Shown here one piece after another: positions 6,981 to 15,957 of a stretch of 64,000 nt of DNA; position 1 is the stretch's first letter, and each line of letters opens with the position of its first letter. Location: contig NZ_JACHHG010000012.1 of the NCBI RefSeq assembly GCF_014202645.1, positions 62,001 to 126,000 of the forward strand, in the 5' to 3' direction. Under the pieces are notes generated by a model, which saw nothing but the letters and a program-made list of their open reading frames with translations, did no database searches and was not told the origin of the DNA. Origin of the DNA: Deinobacterium chartae. Its GTDB lineage: Bacteria > Deinococcota > Deinococci > Deinococcales > Deinococcaceae. Position numbers and translations under genes: made by a program.

Positions 6981-8930
6981 ATGCACGTTGCCCTGCCCGA
7001 CGGTAAACAACTCGACCTGCCCGAACACGCCACCGGCCTGGATGCTGCCGCCGCCATCGGCCCGCGCCTGGCCCAAGACGCCCTGGCGATCCGCGCGAAC
7101 GGCGAACTGTTCGACCTGCTCACCCCGCTGCCCGACGGGGCTCAGATCTCGATCCTGACCAAGAAGAACCTCGAGGAGGTTCCGCAGTTCTGGCGCCACA
7201 CCCTGGCGCACGTGCTGGCGCAGGCGGTGCGCGAGTTCTACGCCGCGAGGGGCTTCGGTCCTGAAACGGTCAAGATGGGCGTGGGCCCCGCGATCGAAAA
7301 CGGCTTTTACTACGACTTTGACCTGCCCGAACCGCTGCGCGCCGAGGATCTGCCCGAGATCGAGCGCGTCATGAACGACATCGTCTCGCGCGACCTCAAG
7401 CTCGCCCGGCGCGAGGTGAGCCGCGAGGAGGCCCTCGAGGCCTTCGCTTTCGATCCGTACAAGGCCGAACTGATCCGCGAGCTGCCCGAGGGAGAGACCA
7501 TCACCTTCTACGCGCAAGAAGGCTTTACCGACCTGTGCCGCGGCCCGCACGTCCCGCGCACCGGATTGATCCCGCGCCACTTCAAGCTGATGAGCACCTC
7601 GGGTGCCTACTGGCGCGGCAGCGAGAAGAACCCGATGCTGCAGCGCATCTACGGCGTGGCCTTCGCCAGCAAGGCCGAGCTCGACGCCTACTTGCACCAG
7701 CTCGAGGAAGCCAAACGCCGCGACCACCGCAAGATTGGCAAGGACCTCAACCTGTTTTTCACCTCCGAGGTGGTCGGCCCCGGCCTGCCGCTGTGGCTGC
7801 CCAACGGTGCCACCATCCGCCGCGAACTCGAGCGCTTCATCGTGGACCTCGAGCTCGCGCAGGGCTACCAGCACGTCTACACCCCGGCGATGGCCAAAGT
7901 GGACCTGTACAAGATCTCCGGGCACTGGGACCACTACCAGGAAGACATGTTCCCGACCATGCGGATCGACCAGGAGGAACTGGTGCTGCGGCCCATGAAC
8001 TGCCCGCACCACATCCAGGTCTACAAGCACGAGCAGCGCTCGTACCGCGACCTGCCGATCAAGATCGCCGAGCTCGGCACCATGTACCGCTTCGAGCAGT
8101 CCGGCGAGCTCACCGGCCTGGCGCGCGTGCGCTCCATGACCCTCAACGACGCCCACATCTTCGTGCGCCCCGACCAGATCCAAGACGAGTTCAAGAAGGT
8201 CGTGCGCCTGGTGCAGGACGTATACGCCATCCTCGGCTTCACCGACTACAAGTGGCGCCTGTCGCTGCGCGACCCCAACGACACCGAAAAGTACTTTCAA
8301 GACGACCAGATGTGGCAGTCGGCCGAGGCCCAGCTGCGTCAGGCTCTCGATGACCTGGGCCTGGAGTACTACGAGTCGCCCGGCGACGCCGCCTTCTACG
8401 GTCCCAAGCTGGACGTTCAGGTCAAGAGCGCCCTGGGCAAGGACGAGACCATCTCCACCGTGCAGCTCGACTTCCTGCTGCCGCAACGCTTCGACCTCGA
8501 GTACGTCAACGAGGAGTCCGGACGCTCGCGCCCGATCATGATCCACCGCGGCATCATCTCCACCATGGAGCGCATGACCGCCTTTTTGATCGAGAACACC
8601 GCCGGTGACTTCCCGTTCTGGCTCGCGCCGCAGCAGGCCGTGGTGGTGCCCATCGCCGACCGCCACCTCGAGTACGCCCGCGAGGTCGAAGAACGGCTGC
8701 GCGCGCGCGGCCTGCGCGCCCACGTGGACGCGGGCGGCGAGCGCATGAACGCCAAGATTCGCAACGCCGAGCTGCACAAGATCCCGGTGATCCTGATCGT
8801 AGGCGACCAGGAAGCCGAGCAGCGCCAGCTCTCGGTGCGCGAGCGCGGCAAGGGCGAGCGCAAGGCGGTACCCCTCGAGGACCTGGTTCAGGAGCTCGAC
8901 GTCCGCTACCGCACCCGCGCGCTCAACTGA
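6981..8930 (+). CDS. thrS: Threonyl-tRNA synthetase
   Basis: 649 residues, the full length for the family. Order: TGS-like domain (1-60), editing domain with the HTLAHVLAQAV and TDLCRGPH zinc/editing motifs, class II catalytic core with MNCPHHI (zinc Cys), RVRSMTLNDAHIF (motif 2, zinc His) and IHRGIISTMERM (motif 3, zinc His), then the C-terminal anticodon-binding domain ending near 649. AGGAGG at 6968-6973 lies 7 bases before the ATG. It charges tRNA-Thr in the cytoplasm. The upstream promoter, Thr leader codons and attenuator indicate control by the level of charged tRNA-Thr. Confidence 0.98.
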   Translation: MHVALPDGKQLDLPEHATGLDAAAAIGPRLAQDALAIRANGELFDLLTPLPDGAQISILTKKNLEEVPQFWRHTLAHVLAQAVREFYAARGFGPETVKMGVGPAIENGFYYDFDLPEPLRAEDLPEIERVMNDIVSRDLKLARREVSREEALEAFAFDPYKAELIRELPEGETITFYAQEGFTDLCRGPHVPRTGLIPRHFKLMSTSGAYWRGSEKNPMLQRIYGVAFASKAELDAYLHQLEEAKRRDHRKIGKDLNLFFTSEVVGPGLPLWLPNGATIRRELERFIVDLELAQGYQHVYTPAMAKVDLYKISGHWDHYQEDMFPTMRIDQEELVLRPMNCPHHIQVYKHEQRSYRDLPIKIAELGTMYRFEQSGELTGLARVRSMTLNDAHIFVRPDQIQDEFKKVVRLVQDVYAILGFTDYKWRLSLRDPNDTEKYFQDDQMWQSAEAQLRQALDDLGLEYYESPGDAAFYGPKLDVQVKSALGKDETISTVQLDFLLPQRFDLEYVNEESGRSRPIMIHRGIISTMERMTAFLIENTAGDFPFWLAPQQAVVVPIADRHLEYAREVEERLRARGLRAHVDAGGERMNAKIRNAELHKIPVILIVGDQEAEQRQLSVRERGKGERKAVPLEDLVQELDVRYRTRALN

Positions 8931-8972
8931 GCCGCTACCTGCAAAAACCGCCTGCTGAACGCCCAAAACGCC

Positions 8973-9008
8973 CACGAGGCCCCCGTTTGACAGAACGGGG
9001 GCCTCGTG
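8973..9008 (+). terminator. thrS terminator hairpin
   Basis: Perfect 15-bp stem (8973-8987 with 8994-9008) with a 6-base loop, 42 bases after the thrS stop; the tail is weak in T (TACTATTCTTTT). Its loop overlaps the -35 box of the next promoter. Confidence 0.75.
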
Positions 9009-9015
9009 CTACTAT
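8987..9015 (+). promoter_or_regulatory. Promoter of the tRNA-Cys/tRNA-Val unit
   Basis: Consensus TTGACA (8987-8992), 17-base spacer, TACTAT (9010-9015). The -35 box lies in the loop of the thrS terminator hairpin and the spacer is its right arm. Confidence 0.85.
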
Positions 9016-9056
9016 TCTTTTCGCTGGGCAGCAGGCGGTATCGCCCACGAAGGCGC

Positions 9057-9131
9057 GGCGCCGTAGCCAAGTGGTAAGGCAAAGGTCTGCAAAACCTTCA
9101 TGCGGCGGTTCGAATCCGCCCGGCGCCTCCA
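9057..9131 (+). tRNA. tRNA-Cys (GCA)
   Basis: 75 nt with encoded CCA. Acceptor GGCGCCG pairs with CGGCGCC; anticodon loop CTGCAAA; T-loop GGTTCGAATCC. Confidence 0.96.
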
Positions 9132-9137
9132 GAGTAT

Positions 9138-9212
<75 letters not shown>

Positions 9213-9233
9213 AAAACCCCAGGCAGGACGGAG

Positions 9234-9270
9234 AAAAGAGGGAGCTTTGCGGCTCCCTCTCTCCTTTGTT
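9234..9270. terminator. Bidirectional terminator between tRNAs and beta-lactamase-like gene
   Basis: 9-bp stem 9237-9245 with 9252-9260. The plus side runs into CTCCTTTGTT, the minus side into TTTTCTCC, so it serves both converging units. Confidence 0.8.
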
Positions 9271-9322
9271 TTCCCTGGGGGTCCTGCGAGGCAAACCTCG
9301 AGGGGGGCCGGCATGGAAGCGC

Positions 9323-10810
9323 TCAGCGCAGCAGTTTCAGCACGCCACGGTACAGCGACACAAAGCGGTTCTCGTTGAGCAGGCGGGCGTCGTTCCAGGT
9401 GGCACTCACGCAGTAGCTGCGGCCGGACCGGGTCGTGACCTGAGTCGTGAGGTTGAGCACGCCGCCCTCGCTGCCGCCCTTGTAGCTGACCCGTGCGAAG
9501 TCGGCCGGGTCCGCAGCCCCGGGATTCAGGGTGGTTGCGGGCAGGGCAGCCACTTCGGCGATCAGGGGGCACAGGCGCTCGGTGCTCACGAACCACTCCA
9601 CGTCGGTTGCCAGCGGACCGGGTGGGAACGTCTCCACGTTGGGCAGCGGCGCTGCGGCGGCCCGGGCCAGCACCTCGCGGCGTGCTTCGCGGTTCAGGCC
9701 GGCCGCTCGGTAGGCGCGCAGCAGCTCGAAGTTGGCCGGGTTTTTCAGGACAAAAGCTTCCCGGGTGCTCGGCATGGCGGTCTGTCCGAGCCGGGCTTCT
9801 ACCCCTGCGCGGCCCACCAGGTTGAGCAGCATGTCGGTGGCGGTGTTGTCGCTGTCGCGGATCATGCGCGCGGCCAGGTCGCGCAGGGTGTAGCGGCTGC
9901 CTGTGGGAGCGTCTTGCAGGGTTCCGCCGGGCAGGCTGCGGTCGCGGTCGCTCAGGGTCATCTCGTCCGTCCACGACCGCTCTCCGCGCGTGATCTGCGC
10001 CTGAAGCTCGGCCAGGATCGCCAGTTTGAAGGCTGAACCGACTGCCAGCGGCCTCGAGGGGTTCAGCGCCACCAGGGTGTCGCCGCCCACCTCGCGCACC
10101 AGCAGGCTCGTGCGGCCGGGCAGGGCGGCAAAGGCCGTTCTTGCCTCCTCGAGGGAACCGAAGGTGATCTCCTCGGGGGCCGGGGCGATCGCCAGCGAGG
10201 TGATCTGTCCCTGCGCGTTCACCTGGAACGCCGTCACGTTCAGAGCACCTTTTTCGTACACCACCCTGGGCGCGTTTCCGGATACGTCCACCCGCACGAA
10301 GGCGCCGAGTTCTGCCCGCGCTGCCGCCAGCTGCTCGTTGACCGACCGGATCGGAACCGCCTCGAGGAATTCCGGGGCGAACAGGGCGGGGTCCGCCGTT
10401 TCCGGCTGAAAGACCCGGGTCAGGGTCTGCGCGATGGCGTCCCGGTCCGCCGGAGTCTGGGCCGCTGCCAGCGGAGACGGCGGAGCTGCCCCGAAGCTGG
10501 TCAGACGTCCCTGGGCGTCCAGTGAGACTGCGGTGATGACCAGCGAGCCGCGTTCAAAGACGGCGACTGGGCGGCCGCCTTGGGTGTCCAGTCGCTGGAA
10601 GGCTCCGTAGGTCTGACGGATGCTCTCCATTTGCCGGGCGACCGTCTCAAAAGGAACCCGCTCGAGGAACTCGGGCGCGAACCACGTGGCCTGCGGCTGT
10701 TCAGCGCTCAGCAACCGGGTCAGGGCTTCGGTCTGGCTGATGTTGCCGCTTTGGGCGGCGGCGGTCATCGTCAGACCCACGGTCAGCGGAACCAGGATGG
10801 AGGGATGCAT
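9323..10810 (-). CDS. Exported beta-lactamase-fold serine hydrolase with duplicated N-terminal domain
   Basis: 495 residues with an N-terminal signal peptide (cleavage likely after AAAQ, residue 20). Residues about 25-115 and 120-210 are two copies of one domain (each has WFAPEFLE/LFAPEFLE, a Val-Pro turn, GAFxRxD and a FERGSL/YEKGAL strand), resembling DUF3887-type modules. Residues 220-495 are a class A beta-lactamase / penicillin-interacting serine domain: SAFK (Ser259, Lys262), SDN (320-322), KGG (444-446). The omega-loop ExxxN pattern with the class A general base Glu is not apparent, so hydrolysis of beta-lactams is uncertain; it could act on peptidoglycan peptides. TAGGTT (10821-10816) lies 5 bases before the ATG, so the mRNA is probably leaderless. 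Confidence 0.85.
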   Translation of the reverse strand: MHPSILVPLTVGLTMTAAAQSGNISQTEALTRLLSAEQPQATWFAPEFLERVPFETVARQMESIRQTYGAFQRLDTQGGRPVAVFERGSLVITAVSLDAQGRLTSFGAAPPSPLAAAQTPADRDAIAQTLTRVFQPETADPALFAPEFLEAVPIRSVNEQLAAARAELGAFVRVDVSGNAPRVVYEKGALNVTAFQVNAQGQITSLAIAPAPEEITFGSLEEARTAFAALPGRTSLLVREVGGDTLVALNPSRPLAVGSAFKLAILAELQAQITRGERSWTDEMTLSDRDRSLPGGTLQDAPTGSRYTLRDLAARMIRDSDNTATDMLLNLVGRAGVEARLGQTAMPSTREAFVLKNPANFELLRAYRAAGLNREARREVLARAAAAPLPNVETFPPGPLATDVEWFVSTERLCPLIAEVAALPATTLNPGAADPADFARVSYKGGSEGGVLNLTTQVTTRSGRSYCVSATWNDARLLNENRFVSLYRGVLKLLR

Positions 10811-10920
10811 GTCTGAACCTAACAGAGCGCGCCCGGATGCTACAGGTGGGCATGCCCCTATGCACCACGCTCAAGAATAGTTTACATTTTTCTCATAGAA
10901 ATGCGGGTGTGGCCCGGATA

Positions 10921-10964
10921 GAGCAGGGGCGCGCGTTTCCTCGAGGAAACGCGCGCCCCTGCTC
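10921..10964. terminator. 44-base perfect palindrome after histidine kinase gene
   Basis: 22 + 22 bases with no mismatch, centred at 10942/10943, just downstream of the kinase stop on the minus strand. No T-run follows on either side, so it may act as a transcript 3'-end protector or a non-classical terminator. Confidence 0.65.
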
Positions 10965-10979
10965 GGGTGGCCGTTTAGG

Positions 10980-13900
10980 TCAGCAGGGCTCTGTCTCTCC
11001 GGGGTTCGGGAACTCCGGGTCCACAACCGGAACGGTGAAGTGGAAGGTGCTGCCTTTTCCGGGCTCGGACTCTGCCCACACCCGGCCGCTGTGGTGCTCG
11101 ACGATCTTGCGGACGATGGCGAGGCCCATGCCGGTGCCCTCGTACTTCTCGCGCAGATGGAGGCGCTGGAAGATCTGAAAGATCCGGTCGGCGTACTTCT
11201 GCTCGAAACCGATCCCGTTGTCGCGCACCCGCACGTGCCAGCAGTCCTTCTCGCGCTCGACGCCAACGTGCACTTCCGGCCTGCGGTCCGGGTGACGGAA
11301 TTTCACCGCGTTTCCGATCAGGTTCTGGAACAGCTGCGTCAGTTCCGAGACGTCGCCCATCACCGTCGGGAACGGATCATGGGTGATGACCGCGCCGGAC
11401 GCTTCGATGGTCGAGTACAGGCGCTGCACCGCTTCCTGGAAGGGCTCCTCGAGGGAGAGCGGCTGGTGGGGTTCTCGGATGGTGTTCAGGCGCGAGAAGA
11501 CCAGCAGGTCATCGATGAGGAGTTTCATCCGCTCGGCTCCCCGGGTCACGAAGCCCAGGTACTTCCGGCCGTTCTCGTCCATCAAGTCGCCGTAGCGGCG
11601 GTTGATCAGTTCGGTAAAGCTCGCGATGGTGCGCAGCGGTTCTTGCAGGTCGTGCGAGGCAACATAGGCGAAGCGTTCCAGTTCGGCGTTCGAGCGTTCC
11701 AGTTCGCGGGTGCGTTCCTGCAGGGCGCGGTTGCTCTCCACGCCTTCTAGGGCGAGTCCCAGGCTGTGCGCGACCGTCTCGAGCACGGCCCGGTCGGTAT
11801 CGGTCCAGTGGCGCTGGTCAAACAGGCCCACGCCGATGATGCCGTGCGGGATTCCGTTGACCAATACGGGCAGCATGGCCACGGCATTGACGTGCTGTAC
11901 GAGCTCCGGGTCGGTGTCGGCTCCGCGCGTATACACGTCTTCCAGGAACGGCTGCTGGGTAAGCCACGGCGTGTCGATGGTGGGACTCTGCCCGTAAGGC
12001 AGCCCGGCGTCTATGACCTCCTGCAGGGCCGGGTTGCCCAGCGATCCCACCTGCGAGCGGTTGCGCCACAGCTGTTCCTCCGGCTGCCAGTACAGCACGT
12101 ACCCGTTGGACAGCAGCGACAGCAAGATTTCCTGCGCGTGGCGGACCAGCGCGAACGGGTCGGTTTCCAGCGCGAAGTTTCGGGTGAGCTGCGCAAAGCC
12201 CTCGAGGGCCCGCGCCCGCGCTTCTAAGGCGTCGCGTTGCGATTCGATGCGAGCAGTCTGCTCGGCGCGCTCGAGGGCCAGGGTAAAACCGCGTCCTACC
12301 GCGCTGAACATGGCCTTATCCCGCTCGGTCCACTGCTGCTGGTACCGCTGCCCGATCGCCAGAAAGCCGCGCACTTCTCCGTTCACCACCAGCGGGTAGT
12401 TGCCGACCGCGCCGTACTCCTCGGTGTGGGCGATCTGCTCGGGTTCCTGGTCCCAGGCATCGACAAAGACGGCCTGATGGGTGCGCAGCGTTTCGGTAAC
12501 AATCGGCGTTTCGGTCGGTACGCCTGCTTGGAGCACCTCGAGGGTCTGGGGCGAGAAGTTATCGCTCCAGACCCGCAGCTTCCACAGGTTGTCTGCCGGC
12601 TCGTAGAAGCCGACGCTCGCGTTCGGAAAGCGGGTGCGCAGCAGCGCGACCGCCTGCCGGGCGATGGCGTACGCATCGGTCTCGGTTCCCACCGCCTCGG
12701 TAAAGGCCGCAAAGGCGTCCAGAGAGGCGGCCTGCTCCTCGAGCTGGCGGGTGCGTTCCTGAACGCGCTGCTCCAGCAGCGCGTTGCTGCTCTGCAGCTG
12801 CTGGTACAGGCGGGCGTTGTCCAGCGCGACCGCTGTTTGCGCGGCCAGGCCAACCGCGAGCTGCTCGGCGCGTTCGGTGAAAACGCCCGGCTCGGGATGA
12901 CCGAAGAACAGCCCGCCCAGCACCTCCCCGGTTCGCAGGATCACCGGCGCGGCCAGATAGCTGCAGACGGGCAGGTGACCTTTGGGCATGCCCTGGTAGG
13001 GCGGGTTGTGCCCGTACCGGGGGTCTTTGGTGATGTCGTCTACCCGCACTACGCCTATGCCCTCGAAGGTGGGACCGAAGACCTGGGTGTTGCGGGGCAT
13101 CGGAAACGACGCAAAGGCCTCGCGGGGTACGCCGGACAGGGTGTAGAGCGTGTAACTCTCCTCGTTTTCGGTCTTGACGTTGTAAAACAGCGCTCCGAAC
13201 TGCGCTCCGGTCAGCTCCACGCCCGCGTCGGTCACGGCCTGAACCAGTTTGCTCTGGTCGAGTTCGGCCGAGATGGTCTGGTTGATGCGGTTAAGCGTCG
13301 TGAGTATGTCGGTCTGTTCCTGCAGCGCCACTTCGGTGCGTTTGCGCTCGCGGATGTCCCGGGTGACCGTCGCGATCCCGGTGGGGTCTCCGGTCCTGGG
13401 GTCGCGGATCAGGAAAAGGGTCCAGTCCACATCGATCGCTTCCCCGGTCCTGAAGTGCCGGAAGCGCGTATCGCTCTGCCAGCGGCCCTGGCGAAACAGC
13501 ACCGGCAAGACGACATCGCGGACCGTCGCCCGGTCTTCGGGCATAAAGTAGTCAAGGACGTTGGTGGTAGGTACTTCCGCTTCGTCCAGCCCGAGCAGCT
13601 CGCGCCCCGAGCGGTTCACGAAATGGGCGTGTCCCTCGAGGTCTGCGATGCCGATAAAATCGTTGCTGGCCTCCACGATCTGGGCGAGGCGCGTGACCTG
13701 TTCTTCCGCACGGCGGCGGTCGGTGATATCCGTACAGTTTCCGATCCACTCACGGACGTTGCCGTGCCCGTCCAAAACCGGCACCCCCCGCACGTGCATC
13801 AGGCGATAAGTGCCGTCGTGGCGCAGCACCCGGTACTCGACCTCGTAGCGTCCACGCGTGGAGAGGGCCCGTTGCCAGGCCTCGAGGGTAGACGGACGAT

Positions 13901-15749
13901 CGTCGGGGTGCAGGGTATCCAGCCACCCGAAGCCGCTGAGCACCTCGTGGGTCACGCCGCAGAATTTTTCCCAGCTCGGCATGCGCTCCAGGACCGAGCC
14001 CACCGGGTCGGTGACCCATACGATGTCCACCGAGGCCGCCACCAGCGAACGGAAGCGGTCTTCGCTGCGCTGCAGGGCTGCATGAGCCTGCATCTCTCCG
14101 GTGACGTCCACGGCGACTGCGCCGACGCCCAGCAGATTTCCGGCAGCGTCGCGTACCGGAAAGAAACGCTCGCTCCAGGTGCGGGTCTCGCCCGGAGCGG
14201 CCGGGGTTTCTCCGACGATCAGGACGTCCGACATGACCTCGCCGGTGTCGAGCACGTGCTGTAGCGGAGCGGTAGCCGCTTTTGCCACGCCGGGCAGCAG
14301 TTCATCGATGCTTTTACCCAGGTGCTCGTCAACCGGGTAGCCGTTCATGGCGGCCAGGGTGGTGTTGAGCCGCTTAAAGCGCAACTGGGTGTCAAAAAAT
14401 CCGAATCCGACCGGGGCGGCATTAAAAAATGCGTCGAGCAGGGCGGCACTCTCATCGCGTTCCTGCCGGGCGTTGCGTTCCGCGTTCAACAGTGCGTCCC
14501 GCTCGAAAGCGACCTGGGCCAGATGGGTAGCGATGCTCAGCAGCTGTTCCTCGGCGGGAGTCGGCAGGCGCGCTTCGCGGTAGTACATTGCGAACGTTCC
14601 AAACACCTCGCCGTTGCGGCTCAGGATAGGAACGGACCAGCAGGCGCGCAGCCCGTGCGGCAGGGCCAGGTCGCGCAGCGAGGCCCAGTTCCGATCGGTC
14701 GCGATGTCGGAGACGGCGACCGGAACGCGCAAAAAAGCAGCGGTACCGCAGCTTCCGGATTCCGGACCGGCGTGCAGGCCGTTGATGGACCGGGTGTAGT
14801 CGGCGGGCAGGTTGGGCGAAGCGGCATTGAACAGCTGCTGGCGCTGAGGGTCGTAGCGCAAGATGGAACACAAGACCCCCTCGTTTTCGTTGTGCCCTTC
14901 GATAAAGCGAACCAGTTCGTTCAGGACCGCTGGCAGCGGCGCGCCGGTAGCGATCTGTTCGAGCAGGGCAGTCTGGCCCGTGAGCAGGTTCTCGTTGTGC
15001 TTGCGCTGGGTGATGTCGCGTGAGATGGCGAGCAGGCGGTGCACGGTGCCGTCCGCCGCGCGCAGCGGGCTGACCGTGACCTCCCACCAGCGCAGCGATC
15101 CCTTGAAGGTGCGCGCCATTCCCTCGAAGGTACGGGTTTTTCCCTCCCGGGCCGCCTCGAGGGCCGCTTCTACCTGCTGGCGGGTGGCCCCTTCCCAGAA
15201 ACTGGGCCAGAAGGCCAGGCGGCAGGCGGCAAAGTCCTCGATTTCCATGACCTGCATGCCGCCCGCGTTCATGCTGAGCAGTTGGCCCTCGAGATCCAAA
15301 ATCTTGATGCAGTCGCTGCTGTTGTCGATGATGCTTTGTAGCAGCGCGTGCTGCTCGCTGGTGTGGTCGCCACGCGCCACTTGAACGTCGGCGGCGGCGA
15401 AAACCCACCCTAAGTGTACTTCCCGCTCCAGCAGCGGCTGGCGCTCGATCCGGAACCAGCGGTACTCGCCGTCATGCCGGAGCAGGCGCACGTCCTGGCC
15501 GCTGTGCTGTGCCGCGGCCTGCGTCAGTGCCAGAAGATGCGTGCGGTCATGTTCGTGGACGACACGGTCAATCGTTGACCCTACGAAATCACCTTCCGAC
15601 AAGCCGGTATAGCCGAGCAGAGCCCGGTTGACAAAGGTGATGGTGCCGCTAGGGGCAGTAGTCCAGGTGGGATAAGGATGAACGTCATAGAGCTTTCGAG
15701 CAAGCTGCTCTACGGCGTTCGTATCCGTGTCGTCTCGCCGTATGGTCAC
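10980..15749 (-). CDS. Giant cytoplasmic PAS/GAF sensor histidine kinase
   Basis: 1589 residues with no membrane segment. From the N terminus: PAS (about 20-125), PAS (130-255), GAF (265-420), PAS (435-560), PAS (565-690, with the PAC ending NCTDITDRRRAEEQ), PAS (695-815), then three more GAF-type blocks (about 830-1000, 1040-1180, 1190-1340), joined by coiled-coil linkers. The transmitter has VASHDLQEPLR with phospho-acceptor His1366 (phytochrome-type HisKA) and a HATPase_c domain with NLIGNAVKF, RVRDNGIGF and GTGMGLAIV. No response-regulator or receiver domain is nearby, so it is an orphan. No chromophore Cys motif was recognised. GTG start: TAACAT (15761-15756) ends 6 bases upstream, suggesting a leaderless mRNA. 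Confidence 0.93.
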   Translation of the reverse strand: MTIRRDDTDTNAVEQLARKLYDVHPYPTWTTAPSGTITFVNRALLGYTGLSEGDFVGSTIDRVVHEHDRTHLLALTQAAAQHSGQDVRLLRHDGEYRWFRIERQPLLEREVHLGWVFAAADVQVARGDHTSEQHALLQSIIDNSSDCIKILDLEGQLLSMNAGGMQVMEIEDFAACRLAFWPSFWEGATRQQVEAALEAAREGKTRTFEGMARTFKGSLRWWEVTVSPLRAADGTVHRLLAISRDITQRKHNENLLTGQTALLEQIATGAPLPAVLNELVRFIEGHNENEGVLCSILRYDPQRQQLFNAASPNLPADYTRSINGLHAGPESGSCGTAAFLRVPVAVSDIATDRNWASLRDLALPHGLRACWSVPILSRNGEVFGTFAMYYREARLPTPAEEQLLSIATHLAQVAFERDALLNAERNARQERDESAALLDAFFNAAPVGFGFFDTQLRFKRLNTTLAAMNGYPVDEHLGKSIDELLPGVAKAATAPLQHVLDTGEVMSDVLIVGETPAAPGETRTWSERFFPVRDAAGNLLGVGAVAVDVTGEMQAHAALQRSEDRFRSLVAASVDIVWVTDPVGSVLERMPSWEKFCGVTHEVLSGFGWLDTLHPDDRPSTLEAWQRALSTRGRYEVEYRVLRHDGTYRLMHVRGVPVLDGHGNVREWIGNCTDITDRRRAEEQVTRLAQIVEASNDFIGIADLEGHAHFVNRSGRELLGLDEAEVPTTNVLDYFMPEDRATVRDVVLPVLFRQGRWQSDTRFRHFRTGEAIDVDWTLFLIRDPRTGDPTGIATVTRDIRERKRTEVALQEQTDILTTLNRINQTISAELDQSKLVQAVTDAGVELTGAQFGALFYNVKTENEESYTLYTLSGVPREAFASFPMPRNTQVFGPTFEGIGVVRVDDITKDPRYGHNPPYQGMPKGHLPVCSYLAAPVILRTGEVLGGLFFGHPEPGVFTERAEQLAVGLAAQTAVALDNARLYQQLQSSNALLEQRVQERTRQLEEQAASLDAFAAFTEAVGTETDAYAIARQAVALLRTRFPNASVGFYEPADNLWKLRVWSDNFSPQTLEVLQAGVPTETPIVTETLRTHQAVFVDAWDQEPEQIAHTEEYGAVGNYPLVVNGEVRGFLAIGQRYQQQWTERDKAMFSAVGRGFTLALERAEQTARIESQRDALEARARALEGFAQLTRNFALETDPFALVRHAQEILLSLLSNGYVLYWQPEEQLWRNRSQVGSLGNPALQEVIDAGLPYGQSPTIDTPWLTQQPFLEDVYTRGADTDPELVQHVNAVAMLPVLVNGIPHGIIGVGLFDQRHWTDTDRAVLETVAHSLGLALEGVESNRALQERTRELERSNAELERFAYVASHDLQEPLRTIASFTELINRRYGDLMDENGRKYLGFVTRGAERMKLLIDDLLVFSRLNTIREPHQPLSLEEPFQEAVQRLYSTIEASGAVITHDPFPTVMGDVSELTQLFQNLIGNAVKFRHPDRRPEVHVGVEREKDCWHVRVRDNGIGFEQKYADRIFQIFQRLHLREKYEGTGMGLAIVRKIVEHHSGRVWAESEPGKGSTFHFTVPVVDPEFPNPGETEPC

Positions 15750-15957
15750 TTAATCATGTTATGACAACCGATACAGTCGTACCCGAACTTAAAGAATTAA
15801 GAAAGAGCTTGCACGGGCAGGGTGAGCCCGGTGTAAGCGCCGGAAAAGCCGGGGAATCTCTTGAATAGGCCAGCCGAACCTTGCTCCCGTAACTGTTTCA
15901 AGCAACAGCCCCAGCACCTTGGGCCGGTTCAGGACAGCGACTACCGCAGCAAGCGGC
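15750..15957. other. Intergenic region upstream of histidine kinase
   Basis: 208 bases between two minus-strand genes. It holds the probable kinase promoter (-10 at 15756-15761) and a GC-rich stretch around 15810-15850 with short inverted repeats; no gene or known riboswitch was recognised. Confidence 0.4.

Noticed and set aside
15805-15860. Possible cobalamin-type riboswitch in GC-rich intergenic sequence
   Set aside because: Only a superficial likeness to the B12 box; essential conserved elements are missing.
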